A stretch of 39,225 nt of DNA, from positions 1 to 39,225 of the forward strand of contig NZ_CADCSU010000159.1 of the NCBI RefSeq assembly GCF_902804475.1, written 5' to 3'. The translations under genes and the position numbers were made by a program. Of this stretch, positions 29,886 to 39,200 are shown piece after piece; position 1 is the stretch's first letter; each line of letters opens with the position of its first letter. The notes beneath the pieces are model-generated. The model was not told the origin of the DNA and ran no database searches. It saw only the letters and a program-made list of their open reading frames with translations. This DNA is from Flavobacterium bizetiae (GTDB lineage: Bacteria; Bacteroidota; Bacteroidia; Flavobacteriales; Flavobacteriaceae).

Positions 29886-32237
29886 ATGAATTATTTTAAA
29901 ATTTGTTTTTTTGTTTTATTTATGTGCTTTATATCCGTAAAGATAAAAGCACAGAATATTGTTGTAGATGATTCAAAAACACCTGAATCACTAATAAAAA
30001 ACATATTAATACGTAGCGCATGTATAAATACAAACACTATTACAGCCACCGGAAATCCGGCAACTAACGGCAATAGTTATGCTTCTTTCGTTGCGGGAAC
30101 AAGTGGTTTTCCTTTTGCAAGCGGAGTCGTTTTAAGCACATCGCCAAGTAAAAATGCTCAAGGACCTTATTTGAAAGACAAATCTAAAGGATCTACTAAC
30201 GCGCGATGGAAAGGTGATGATGATCTAAATAAAGTTTTAAACAATACCGTAAGTACGCAGGCAACTGTTTTAGAGTTTGACTTTTTAGCTTTAACCAATT
30301 CTATAAGTTTTAATTATATTTTCGCTTCAAATGAATACCAGTCTTATTATCCTTGTAGATACTCTGACGGATTTGCTTTTTTAATAAAAGAAGCTGGAAC
30401 TACTGAAGAATACAAAAATTTAGCTGTTTTACCAGCATCAAACATACCGGTATCTTCTACAACAGTGCATACAAAAATAGATCCTGTCGTAGTAAGCGGA
30501 ACCACGTTTGCAGGATGTGAAGCAGTAAATGAAAATTTTTTCAATGGTTACAATACTGAATTGAGTCCCATTAATTACGCCGGACAAACCGTAGTCATGA
30601 ATGCCCGAACTCAAGTAGTTCCTAACAAAACATATCATCTAAAACTAGTAGTTGCAGATGATGCTACCGGAGAGTTTAATTCTGCCGTTTTTTTAGAAGG
30701 TGGAAGTTTTGCTTCTTTAATAGATTTTGGAGCAGACAGAACTATTGCAAATAATAATCCTGTCTGTTTTGGTGATAAAACGACATTAGATAGTCAACTA
30801 GACAGTTCTCTTTATGATATTAAATGGTTAAAGCTAGATGCTTCAAACAATTTTACAGAAATTACTCCTTTAGAAACTGGTACAACATACGAAGTTCAGT
30901 CAGCAGGAACTTATAAAGTCGAAGCAATCTTAAAAGGTACTACTTGTGTAGCGACAGGACAAATTAAAATTGAATACGCTCCGGAAATATTAACAACTAA
31001 TACTCCTTTATTACAGTGCGATGATGATACTGACGGGATTACTGTTTTTAACCTGACAAAAGTTAATGACATTGTAAAAAACAATGTTGCAGAAATCTTA
31101 AACAAAGGTTATTACGAATCATTAACAGATGCACAAACCAAAACAAATCCAATTTTAGTACCTGAAAAATACACGAATAACCACCTTAATCAAGTTTTTG
31201 CAAGAATTGAAAATAAATACGGCTGTTTTGCAACTGCCGAAGTAACACTAAAAGTATCTACCGAAATAATTCCGGATCAAAATCCTATTGAAACTTGCGA
31301 TCGTGATGATAAACAAGACGGACTCTATCAATTTGATCTGAATGCACAAGTAACACCTCAAGTCTCAACAGGCTTACCTGCAGGGTTGGTTTTTAATTAT
31401 TTTTTAAGTACTGATGATGCGTTGAACGACGCCAATAAACTTTCTAATATTTTTAAAAATACTGTCGCTTTTAGCCAGACTATTTACGCTAAAGCTACAA
31501 ACGGAGCCGACTGTTTTGACATTGTTCCTGTTACTCTTGTTGTAAATACTTTTGATCCTCCTAATTTTGAAGATGAAGCAAAAATATTATGCAAAGGAGA
31601 TCAAATTACTTTAAGTGTTGCTACAGGCTTTGTAAGTTATTTATGGAACACAGGAAGCACCGATACTTCTATAGAGGTTAATACCGCAGGAGACTATTCT
31701 GTAGTCGTTACCGATGCAAAAGGCTGCGAAAAAACGAAGAAATTTAAAGTCATTTTATCTGAACCTGCTTTGATAACCGATGCCGTTGTTAAAGACTTTT
31801 CAGGAGTAGATAACTCTGTATTAATAAAATATACAGGAGTTGGTAATTATGAATTTTCATTAGACGGAAATGTTTTTCAGGACGATGCGTTATTTACTGG
31901 TGTCAGACCTGGAATCTACAACGCAATTGCCCGCGATAAAAACGGATGCGGATTGTCGAATACATTTTTATTCTATGTTGTAGATTATCCCCGATTTTTT
32001 ACCCCTAACGGAGATGGATATAATGACTTATGGTTTATTACCAAACTAATTGAACTTCCTGATTATAAAATTTTAATTTTCGATCGCTACGGAAAATTAC
32101 TAAAAGAAACGAATCAAAACAGTGCAGGATGGAATGGCATCTACAATGGTCAACAACTACCGGCAGATGACTATTGGTTCACACTTCAATTTGTTGATGG
32201 TAAAATTGTAAAAGGTCATTTTAGTTTAAAAAGATGA
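29886..32237 (+). CDS. T9SS type B exported protein with choice-of-anchor L domain
   Basis: Exported protein of 783 residues. Signal peptide about 1-22 (ends KIKAQ). A choice-of-anchor L domain at about 30-275 (TPESLIKNILIRSACI, GFPFASGVVLSTSP, FNYIFASNEYQSYY, YSDGFAFLI). Two adhesin-like modules follow at about 408-458 (YYESLTDAQTKTNPI, VFARIENKYGCFA) and 503-554 (FNYFLSTDDALNDANKLS), then an Ig-like stretch with GFVSYLWNTGSTDTS. The C-terminal type B sorting domain (about 703-783) has FFTPNGDGYNDLWFI, IFDRYGKLL, GWNGIYNGQQLPADDYWF and ends GHFSLKR. It should be exported through the type IX system and attached to or released at the cell surface. Function probably adhesive. Confidence 0.92.
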   Translation: MNYFKICFFVLFMCFISVKIKAQNIVVDDSKTPESLIKNILIRSACINTNTITATGNPATNGNSYASFVAGTSGFPFASGVVLSTSPSKNAQGPYLKDKSKGSTNARWKGDDDLNKVLNNTVSTQATVLEFDFLALTNSISFNYIFASNEYQSYYPCRYSDGFAFLIKEAGTTEEYKNLAVLPASNIPVSSTTVHTKIDPVVVSGTTFAGCEAVNENFFNGYNTELSPINYAGQTVVMNARTQVVPNKTYHLKLVVADDATGEFNSAVFLEGGSFASLIDFGADRTIANNNPVCFGDKTTLDSQLDSSLYDIKWLKLDASNNFTEITPLETGTTYEVQSAGTYKVEAILKGTTCVATGQIKIEYAPEILTTNTPLLQCDDDTDGITVFNLTKVNDIVKNNVAEILNKGYYESLTDAQTKTNPILVPEKYTNNHLNQVFARIENKYGCFATAEVTLKVSTEIIPDQNPIETCDRDDKQDGLYQFDLNAQVTPQVSTGLPAGLVFNYFLSTDDALNDANKLSNIFKNTVAFSQTIYAKATNGADCFDIVPVTLVVNTFDPPNFEDEAKILCKGDQITLSVATGFVSYLWNTGSTDTSIEVNTAGDYSVVVTDAKGCEKTKKFKVILSEPALITDAVVKDFSGVDNSVLIKYTGVGNYEFSLDGNVFQDDALFTGVRPGIYNAIARDKNGCGLSNTFLFYVVDYPRFFTPNGDGYNDLWFITKLIELPDYKILIFDRYGKLLKETNQNSAGWNGIYNGQQLPADDYWFTLQFVDGKIVKGHFSLKR

Positions 32238-32387
32238 TACTAAATATCGATCACAACAAAGAAATAAGATTCATTTTTAACACAAATAAAAACTTATAAC
32301 AACATAAAGCTTATTTTTAAAATAAAATTCGCAAAAAACAAGAAAAACAAAAACGCTTTATAAATAATAAAAAACTGGATATTATCT

Positions 32388-32395
32388 TATATTTA
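32388..32395 (+). promoter_or_regulatory. Candidate -7 box for the second T9SS protein
   Basis: TATATTTA differs from TAnnTTTG only in the last base and lies 17 bp before the ATG at 32413. The preceding 150 bp hold no other recognisable feature. Confidence 0.35.
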
Positions 32396-32412
32396 CCTCT
32401 TAATCGTATAAG

Positions 32413-34860
32413 ATGAATCTAGTTAAAATTACATTTGTTTTATTTTTATTTTCTACTAATTTTTATGCCCAAAATGATTGCAAAGATGCAATTATAGTAT
32501 GCGGTAATTCAGGATTTCAAGGCCTGAACGCAAATGGTCCGGGTGAAATTGTAGAATATACCCCATCAGACAATAGTTGTTTCGCTACTGAAAACAATAG
32601 CATTTGGTTAAAACTCTCTATAAAAACCTCCGGTACATTAGGTTTTATTTTAACCCCAGAAAGCCATAATATTGTTGTCGATTTTGATTTTTTGGTTTTC
32701 GGTCCAAATGCAAGTTGCAATTCTTTGGGTCAATCTATTCGTTGCTCAACAACAAATCCGGCTGCAGCCAGATTACCAGATAATACCACCGGTATGACAG
32801 GCGAATATTTTGACACAGTCGAAGGTCCGGCAGAAAGGGGAAATGGTTTTGTAAAATGGCTGGATGTTAAGGCTGGCGAAAGTTATTTTATTGTAATTGA
32901 CAGATTTACAGGAAACAGTAACTTTTCATTAGAATGGCTTGGTACAGCAACATTTGACGATCCTCCAAGTATTAATGTACCATCCGCAGATGCAATGAAT
33001 CTTGAAAAATCAGATTTTAGCGGAGAAACTAACCCAGAATTAAGTTTTGATTTAACCCAAAATACCCCCACAATAATAGGATCTCAAAACGATGTCGAAG
33101 TTACCTACCACACTTCTTCTAATGATGCGATACTTAATTTGAATGCAATCGAAAATCCGGCAGATTTTAAAAATACAAGCAGTCCGCAAATTGTATATGC
33201 CCGTATAACTAATACCAAAACAAAATGTTACAATTGGACCTCATTCAATCTAAAAATAAGTGACAAACTAATTTTCCCGAATACAAAAATAAACATCTGC
33301 GATAACAACGATTCAAACTCAACCGACGGAAAAACAGCATTTAATTTGAATGAAGTAACTACCGGCATTTTTGGCAATCAGAGTACAAAAGAATTAACTT
33401 TCAAATACTACCTGACAAAAAATGATGCCGAAACTGACACAAATTCATTAGTAAGTCCTTTCTTAAACACAATACCGTACCAGCAGTCGATATTTTTAAA
33501 AGCAGCAAACAGCAAGACCAATGTTGCAATACAAGAAATTCAGATCATTATAAATACTCCTCCGGAAATAACTAATACAACTTTAATTCAGTGTGATGCA
33601 CGCAAAAACACGAATAGTTTGGTATTATTTAATTTAAAAGAGGCTAACGCATCTCTAACAAATAATAATTCTGATCTGGAAACACTTTTCTTTTTAACTA
33701 ATGACGACGCAGCAAACAACAACAATTCATTAGGAACTGAATATAAGAACATTAGCAACCCTCAAACTCTTTTTGTCAGGGTTACGAATACAAAAACAAA
33801 ATGTTACAGCATAAGTACTTTAACATTAAAAACCAATGTAATTACGGAATCAATATACAATCTCGATGCAGTTTGCGATGATGACGGAATTGAAGATGGA
33901 ATACATTTATTTAATTTAACAAATGCCAACATTCCATTAGCAGCTTCACAAACTATAAAATATTACGCCAATGAAGACGATGCCTTATTAGAAAAAAATG
34001 CCATCGAAACACCTGCTTCTTATTCAAACCAAATACCGTACAATCAAGATGTCTATGCCAGGATAGAAGAAGGAAATGATTGTTATGGCATTAATACCAT
34101 AAAATTGCTAGTAAATAAATTACCAAATATCGAACCTGACACTGTAACCAATGTATGCGAAAATCTTCCGTTATATAAAGCGCATTTAAAAGCAGGAATA
34201 ACTGATATTGCCTCTATTACTGATTTTACTTTTAAATGGTATAGAGATGGCATAAATATACCTGATGAGATCGCTTCTGTATTAGATGTAAACCAAATTG
34301 GTACTTACACAGTAGAAATAACCAACAAAACAAATTGCACAAAAACCAGAACCATTGAAGTAACTGCATCAAACGCGGCAAGCATTAAAAATATAGAAGT
34401 AATCGATTTATTAGAAAGCGATTCAAATCAAATAACGGTTAATGTATCAGGAAAGGGCGATTATGAGTATAGTTTAAATGAGCCAAACGGCCCTTTTCAG
34501 GAATCAAATACTTTTAGCAATCTTAAACCCGGATTTTATGAAGTATATGTCAACGATAAAAAAAATTGCGGAACAGTTCATAAAACCGCTGCACTTGTAG
34601 GCGCCCCGAAATTCTTTACTCCAAATGCCGATGGGTACAACGATAACTGGAATTTAATAGGCCTGGATACCTCTATCAATAAAAATGCAATTATTTATAT
34701 ATACGACAGATTTGGAAAACTATTAAAACAAATAGGTACTTCTGATACAGGTTGGGACGGTACATTTGCAGGAACTCCTCTTCCATCAGATGATTATTGG
34801 TATACTATAAAATTAGACGATAACAGAGAAGCTAAAGGTCATTTTAGTTTAAAAAGATAA
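32413..34860 (+). CDS. T9SS type B exported adhesin-like protein
   Basis: Exported protein of 815 residues with signal peptide about 1-19 (ends FYAQ). The N-terminal domain (about 20-175: DCKDAIIVCGNSGFQGL, SIWLKLSIKTSGTLGF, DFDFLVFGPNASC) is one often seen in flavobacterial surface proteins. Four repeated adhesin-like modules follow, each with an aromatic-x-T/S-x-DA core: YHTSSNDAILNLNAI, YYLTKNDAETDTNSL, FFLTNDDAANNNNSL, YYANEDDALLEKNAI. The C-terminal type B sorting domain (about 735-815) reads FFTPNADGYNDNWNL, IYDRFGKLLKQIG, GWDGTFAGTPLPSDDYWY and ends GHFSLKR, identical over its last residues to the gene upstream. Together the two are likely a duplicated pair. Confidence 0.92.
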   Translation: MNLVKITFVLFLFSTNFYAQNDCKDAIIVCGNSGFQGLNANGPGEIVEYTPSDNSCFATENNSIWLKLSIKTSGTLGFILTPESHNIVVDFDFLVFGPNASCNSLGQSIRCSTTNPAAARLPDNTTGMTGEYFDTVEGPAERGNGFVKWLDVKAGESYFIVIDRFTGNSNFSLEWLGTATFDDPPSINVPSADAMNLEKSDFSGETNPELSFDLTQNTPTIIGSQNDVEVTYHTSSNDAILNLNAIENPADFKNTSSPQIVYARITNTKTKCYNWTSFNLKISDKLIFPNTKINICDNNDSNSTDGKTAFNLNEVTTGIFGNQSTKELTFKYYLTKNDAETDTNSLVSPFLNTIPYQQSIFLKAANSKTNVAIQEIQIIINTPPEITNTTLIQCDARKNTNSLVLFNLKEANASLTNNNSDLETLFFLTNDDAANNNNSLGTEYKNISNPQTLFVRVTNTKTKCYSISTLTLKTNVITESIYNLDAVCDDDGIEDGIHLFNLTNANIPLAASQTIKYYANEDDALLEKNAIETPASYSNQIPYNQDVYARIEEGNDCYGINTIKLLVNKLPNIEPDTVTNVCENLPLYKAHLKAGITDIASITDFTFKWYRDGINIPDEIASVLDVNQIGTYTVEITNKTNCTKTRTIEVTASNAASIKNIEVIDLLESDSNQITVNVSGKGDYEYSLNEPNGPFQESNTFSNLKPGFYEVYVNDKKNCGTVHKTAALVGAPKFFTPNADGYNDNWNLIGLDTSINKNAIIYIYDRFGKLLKQIGTSDTGWDGTFAGTPLPSDDYWYTIKLDDNREAKGHFSLKR

Positions 34861-34930
34861 CACTTTAAACAAACTTCAAATTTTTAAAATTCCAAATTCC
34901 AAAGTATCACTTAGAATTTATTTTATAAAA

Positions 34931-34964
34931 AAAATCCCAAACTCCTGAAGGAATTTGGGATTTT
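34931..34964. terminator. Rho-independent terminator, bidirectional
   Basis: AAAATCCCAAA (34931-34941) pairs perfectly with TTTGGGATTTT (34954-34964), with A and T runs on the two sides, between the convergent T9SS protein gene and typA. Confidence 0.85.
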
Positions 34965-34993
34965 TATATTGAATTTATTCCGAAATTTCGAAA

Positions 34994-36790
34994 TTATATT
35001 TTAAATCTTTTTCTATCAGTTTCTGTCAAATAGATTTTTCTCAAACGAATAGATTTTGGAGTTACCTCTACATATTCATCTTTTTGAATGTACTCTAAAG
35101 CTTCCTCTAATGAGAAAATAATTGGAGGGATGATTCTTGCTTTTTCATCATTTCCAGAAGAACGAACGTTAGATTGTTTTTTCTCTTTCGTTACGTTTAC
35201 ACACATATCATCAGCACGAGAGTTCTCACCAATTACCTGACCTTCGTAAATTTCTGTATTTGGTTCAACAAAAAACTTACCACGATCTTGTAATTTATCG
35301 ATAGAATAAGGAATAGCTTTTCCTTTTTCCATAGAAATTAATGAACCTTTGTTACGTCCTGCAATTTCTCCTTTGTAAGGCTCATATCCAATAAAACGGT
35401 GTGCCATAATAGCTTCACCAGCTGTTGCAGTAAGCAATTGGTTACGTAATCCAATAATTCCACGAGATGGAATATTAAATTTCACAATCATACGTTCCCC
35501 TTTAGTTTCCATGCTTAGCATTTCACCTTTACGCAAAGTAACGAATTCTACCGCTCTACCTGAAAGTGATTCTGGTAAATCGATTGTTAATTCCTCAATT
35601 GGCTCACATTTTTTACCATCAATTTCTTTGATAATAACTTGTGGCTGACCAATTTGTAACTCATACCCTTCTCTTCTCATTGTTTCAATAAGAACAGATA
35701 AGTGAAGTACTCCACGACCAAAAACCATGAATTTATCAGCAGAATCAGTTTCACCTAACTTCATCGCTAAGTTTTTCTCTAATTCTTTTGTCAATCTTTC
35801 TCTAATATGACGAGATGTTACAAATTTACCCTCTTTACCAAAGAAAGGAGAGTCATTAATTGTAAACAACATACTCATTGTAGGCTCATCGATATCTATC
35901 GTTTTTAAACCTTCTGGATTTTCAAAATCAGCGATAGTATCACCAATTTCAAAACCTTCAACTCCAATGATCGCACAAATATCTCCAGCAACAACTTCTT
36001 GTACTTTTTTACGACCAAGTCCTTCAAATGTATGAAGTTCTTTGATACGAGATTTAGATACAGTACCGTCTCTTTTTACTAATGAGATTGGCATACCTTC
36101 TTTAAGAATTCCTCTTTCAAGACGACCAATAGCGATACGACCTGTAAAAGCTGAGAAATCTAAAGATGTAATCAACATTTGTGGTGTTCCTTCAGAAACT
36201 TTAGGAGCTGGTACATTTTCAACAACCATATCCAATAATGCTTCAACATTATCAGTTACGTTTTCCCAATGATCAGACATCCAGTTATTTTTAGCAGAAC
36301 CATAAACTGTTGGGAAATCCAACTGCCATTCTTCAGCACCTAATTCAAACATTAAGTCAAAAACTTTCTCATGAACTTCTTCAGGAGTACAGTTTTCCTT
36401 ATCAACTTTGTTGATAACCACACAAGGCTTCAAACCTAAGTCAATCGCTTTTTGTAATACAAAACGCGTTTGTGGCATTGGACCTTCAAAAGCATCAACT
36501 AGCAAACATACACCATCGGCCATGTTTAATACACGTTCTACTTCACCACCAAAATCGGCGTGGCCAGGAGTGTCAATAATATTGATTTTTGTTCCTTTAT
36601 ATTGAACTGATACGTTCTTTGAAGTAATTGTAATACCTCTCTCGCGCTCTAAATCGTTATTATCAAGAATTAAATCACCTGTGTTTTCGTTGTCACGAAA
36701 TAATTGACAGTGATACATAATTTTATCAACCAAAGTGGTTTTACCGTGATCGACGTGGGCAATAATTGCAATGTTTCTAATAGATTCCAT
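34994..36790 (-). CDS. typA: Translational GTPase TypA/BipA
   Basis: Ribosome-associated GTPase of 598 residues, involved in ribosome assembly and adaptation to stress and cold. The G domain is complete: G1 AHVDHGKT (11-18), G2 ERERGITI (48-55), G3 DTPGH (73-77) and G4 NKVDK (127-131). EF-G-like domains follow, with the TypA-specific C-terminal part (AVEFVTLRKGEMLSMETKGERM, RGIIGLRNQLLTATAGEAIMAHRF, NVRSSGNDEKARIIPPIIFSLEEALEYI). Stand-alone gene with a -7 box at 36810-36817 and a terminator downstream at 34931-34964. A housekeeping gene of conserved sequence. Confidence 0.97.
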   Translation of the reverse strand: MESIRNIAIIAHVDHGKTTLVDKIMYHCQLFRDNENTGDLILDNNDLERERGITITSKNVSVQYKGTKINIIDTPGHADFGGEVERVLNMADGVCLLVDAFEGPMPQTRFVLQKAIDLGLKPCVVINKVDKENCTPEEVHEKVFDLMFELGAEEWQLDFPTVYGSAKNNWMSDHWENVTDNVEALLDMVVENVPAPKVSEGTPQMLITSLDFSAFTGRIAIGRLERGILKEGMPISLVKRDGTVSKSRIKELHTFEGLGRKKVQEVVAGDICAIIGVEGFEIGDTIADFENPEGLKTIDIDEPTMSMLFTINDSPFFGKEGKFVTSRHIRERLTKELEKNLAMKLGETDSADKFMVFGRGVLHLSVLIETMRREGYELQIGQPQVIIKEIDGKKCEPIEELTIDLPESLSGRAVEFVTLRKGEMLSMETKGERMIVKFNIPSRGIIGLRNQLLTATAGEAIMAHRFIGYEPYKGEIAGRNKGSLISMEKGKAIPYSIDKLQDRGKFFVEPNTEIYEGQVIGENSRADDMCVNVTKEKKQSNVRSSGNDEKARIIPPIIFSLEEALEYIQKDEYVEVTPKSIRLRKIYLTETDRKRFKI

Positions 36791-36809
36791 CTGTGATTTT
36801 TAATGGGTG

Positions 36810-36817
36810 CAAAGGTA
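36810..36817 (-). promoter_or_regulatory. -7 box for typA
   Basis: On the minus strand TACCTTTG (TAnnTTTG) ends about 19 bp before the typA ATG at 36790. Confidence 0.6.
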
Positions 36818-36922
36818 CACTTTATTTTGATATAAAAAACGTTTCTGCGATAGTTTGCGTATAGACAAGTAATTAGTTCGTTAAAACAATGTAAATTTTA
36901 CCCTCAAATTGAACTTTCGTTA

Positions 36923-36954
36923 TTGTTTAATTATAGTTAATTTAACTATATTTG
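36923..36954 (+). promoter_or_regulatory. Promoter of the PAS kinase gene with overlapping palindrome
   Basis: A -33 TTG (36923-36925), 21 bp, then the -7 box TATATTTG (36947-36954), ending only 4 bp before the ATG at 36959. A perfect 19-bp palindrome TATAGTTAATTTAACTATA (36932-36950) runs through the spacer into the -7 box, a likely repressor site. Confidence 0.6.
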
Positions 36955-36958
36955 AGTA

Positions 36959-38668
36959 ATGAAAAGTAAAACTCTCCAAATTACTCTAGTTTACGTTATC
37001 ATATCGCTAATTATGGCAATTCTCTGTCATAAAATACTTACTACCTACTTTTCTAAAATAGAATATTTTTATTTATTCTTTGTAAAAGACATCCTTTTTA
37101 TACTTGCTACAGGATTTATTTTCAAATACATATTAGCTAAAAACGAGAACAGAAATATTTCTATTTTCGAAAAATTAAAGAGAACGAACGAAGAAATTAA
37201 AGAATCGAACGAAAAATACGACATAGTTGCAAAAGCAACAAGTGATACCATTTGGGATTGGAAAATTCAGGAAGACAGCATTAACTGGAACAAAGGAATC
37301 GAAAGTGTTTTTGGTTATAATCCGGCAGACGTTGGAAAAACATCAAAATGGTGGTTTGACAAAATACATCCCGAAGACAGCATCAGAATGTCTATTAAAC
37401 TATACTCCTTTATCGAGCAAAAAACTGAAAAATGGCAAGATCAATACCGCTTTAGATGCGCAGACGGAACTTATAAATATGTTCTTGACCGAGGATTTTT
37501 ACTAAAAGACGAAAACGGAAGAGCCATAAGAATGATTGGAGCCATTCAGGATATCACCAAACAAAAAGAAGAAGAGCAACGACTAAAACTTCTTGAAACT
37601 GTAATTACACAATCTAAAGATTCTATCCTAATCACCGAGGCAAACTCAGTAGATCGCAGAATTCCTAAAATTGTTTACGTAAATCCTGCCTTTTCGCACA
37701 TGTCCGGATACCTTTCTCACGAAATAATCGGAAAATCTCCAAATATCTTTAAAGGACCAAAATCAGATTCAGAAGAACTAAAAAAACTATTAAGAGCCAT
37801 AAAAAACAAAGAAGAGTGCTTAATTGAAACCATTAGTTACACCAAGAAAAAAGAAGAATATTGGGTTCGTTTTTCGATGATTCCAATTTTCAACAACGAA
37901 GAAAATATTTCACACTGGATCTCTATCCAAAGAGACATCACTGATGAGAAAAAATTAGAAACAGAAAAAGAACACCTTATTCGTGAATTAACTCAAAACA
38001 ATAAAGATCTAAAACAATTCTCGTATATTACATCGCACAATCTGAGAGCTCCTTTATCTAATTTAATCGGACTTCTCAATCTAATAGAAGACATTCCTGT
38101 AGAAAATCCTGAACTCCAGGAAATTCTTTCAGGCTTTACGAAATCAACTCATTTATTAAATGAAACCATCAATGATTTAGTAAAAGTTATTATCATCAAA
38201 GACAATCCTTCAATGCAAAAAGAGGAAGTCTCATTAAAAGAAGTTTTTGAAAATGTTTTCAGCCAATTATCTTTTCAAATCGAATTACACAAACCCATTA
38301 TTAAACTCAAATTCGACAGAGTTCCATTATTAAATACAAATAAAGCCTACATCGAAAGTATTTTACTTAATTTACTAACCAATTCTATAAAGTACAAATC
38401 AGAAAATAGAAAACTGAAAATCTCTATTACTGCTGAACAAATAGATCACAAAGCAATATTAACTTTTAAGGATAACGGAATTGGAATTGATCTGGAAAGA
38501 AACGGCGATAAAGTTTTCGGGTTATATCAAAGATTTCACAATTATCCCGACAGCAAAGGCTTAGGTTTGTATTTAGTAAAATCTCAGGTCGAAACCATGG
38601 GAGGAACAATTAGTATCGAAAGCGAAGTCAATAAAGGAACAACATTTACAATAACATTTAAAAATTAA
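36959..38668 (+). CDS. PAS-domain sensor histidine kinase
   Basis: Membrane-associated histidine kinase of 569 residues. Two N-terminal membrane helices (about 8-28 and 35-60), PAS domain 1 with PAC (about 85-203; WDWKIQEDSINWNKGIESVFGY), PAS domain 2 (about 212-332; VNPAFSHMSGYLSHEIIGKSPNIF), a coiled coil, then HisKA with SHNLRAPLSNLIG and phospho-acceptor H360, N-box LLTNSIKY with N475, DNGIGID (505-511) and KGLGLYLVK (533-541). PAS 2 resembles LOV domains around GKSPNIFKGPKSD but lacks the flavin-binding Cys. The response regulator gene 6 bp downstream is its probable partner. Confidence 0.92.
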   Translation: MKSKTLQITLVYVIISLIMAILCHKILTTYFSKIEYFYLFFVKDILFILATGFIFKYILAKNENRNISIFEKLKRTNEEIKESNEKYDIVAKATSDTIWDWKIQEDSINWNKGIESVFGYNPADVGKTSKWWFDKIHPEDSIRMSIKLYSFIEQKTEKWQDQYRFRCADGTYKYVLDRGFLLKDENGRAIRMIGAIQDITKQKEEEQRLKLLETVITQSKDSILITEANSVDRRIPKIVYVNPAFSHMSGYLSHEIIGKSPNIFKGPKSDSEELKKLLRAIKNKEECLIETISYTKKKEEYWVRFSMIPIFNNEENISHWISIQRDITDEKKLETEKEHLIRELTQNNKDLKQFSYITSHNLRAPLSNLIGLLNLIEDIPVENPELQEILSGFTKSTHLLNETINDLVKVIIIKDNPSMQKEEVSLKEVFENVFSQLSFQIELHKPIIKLKFDRVPLLNTNKAYIESILLNLLTNSIKYKSENRKLKISITAEQIDHKAILTFKDNGIGIDLERNGDKVFGLYQRFHNYPDSKGLGLYLVKSQVETMGGTISIESEVNKGTTFTITFKN

Positions 38669-38674
38669 TTTATC

Positions 38675-39079
38675 ATGCTCGAGCAAATTTTATGCATTGA
38701 CGATGACCCAATCACGTTAATGTTATGCAAAAAAGTAATTTCGAAATCTTCATTTTCTAAAGAAATTATCACTGCTCAAAATGGCGAAGAAGCATTACAC
38801 CATTTCAACACCTTAAAATACAACAAAAATAAGGCAAGCAAACCCGAATTAATTTTTTTAGATTTAAACATGCCAGTTATGGGCGGTTGGGAATTTCTAG
38901 ATCATTTTACCTCTTCAGATTATACTGAATTCAACAGCGCTCGCGTAATTGTACTTTCTTCTACAATTGATCCTGACGATTTAGCCAAAGCAAAAAAGTA
39001 CCCAATCATTATCGATTTCCTTTCAAAACCCATCACGCAACCAATGCTTGAATATCTTAAAAAGAAAATGGATCTTTAA
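38675..39079 (+). CDS. Single-domain response regulator (CheY/Rcp1-like)
   Basis: A 134-residue stand-alone receiver domain. Acidic pocket D9-D11 (CIDDDP), phospho-acceptor D63 (LIFLDLNMPVMGG), switch S95/S96 (IVLSSTIDP) and K118 (LSKPI) are all present. A 10-residue insertion-like loop (NTLKYNKNKASKP) before the phospho-site strand fits the Rcp1-like group that partners with phytochrome- or PAS-type kinases. There is no output domain, so it acts by protein contact or as a phosphate relay. Same operon as the kinase at 36959-38668. A hairpin repeat follows the stop. Confidence 0.92.
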   Translation: MLEQILCIDDDPITLMLCKKVISKSSFSKEIITAQNGEEALHHFNTLKYNKNKASKPELIFLDLNMPVMGGWEFLDHFTSSDYTEFNSARVIVLSSTIDPDDLAKAKKYPIIIDFLSKPITQPMLEYLKKKMDL

Positions 39080-39088
39080 AATAATAAT

Positions 39089-39200
39089 GGAGTTTCCCTC
39101 CGGGCCGGGCTGTCCACTAAATCTTTTGTTCCGGAAAATCAGGCATAAGCCAGAACATTTTTCCCTGTCACAAAAGGATATCGCTCCCATCCCTAACGCA
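39089..39200 (+). repeat. Hairpin repeat, ATCTTTTGT/ACAAAAGGAT family, copy C
   Basis: ATCTTTTGT (39121-39129) and ACAAAAGGAT (39170-39179) form the family stem with a longer 40-nt loop. The left segment is GC-rich (CTCCGGGCCGGGCT, 39099-39112) and the right segment ends in CCCATCCCTAACGC. It starts 10 bp after the regulator stop, in the same direction. The window ends soon after. Confidence 0.7.
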
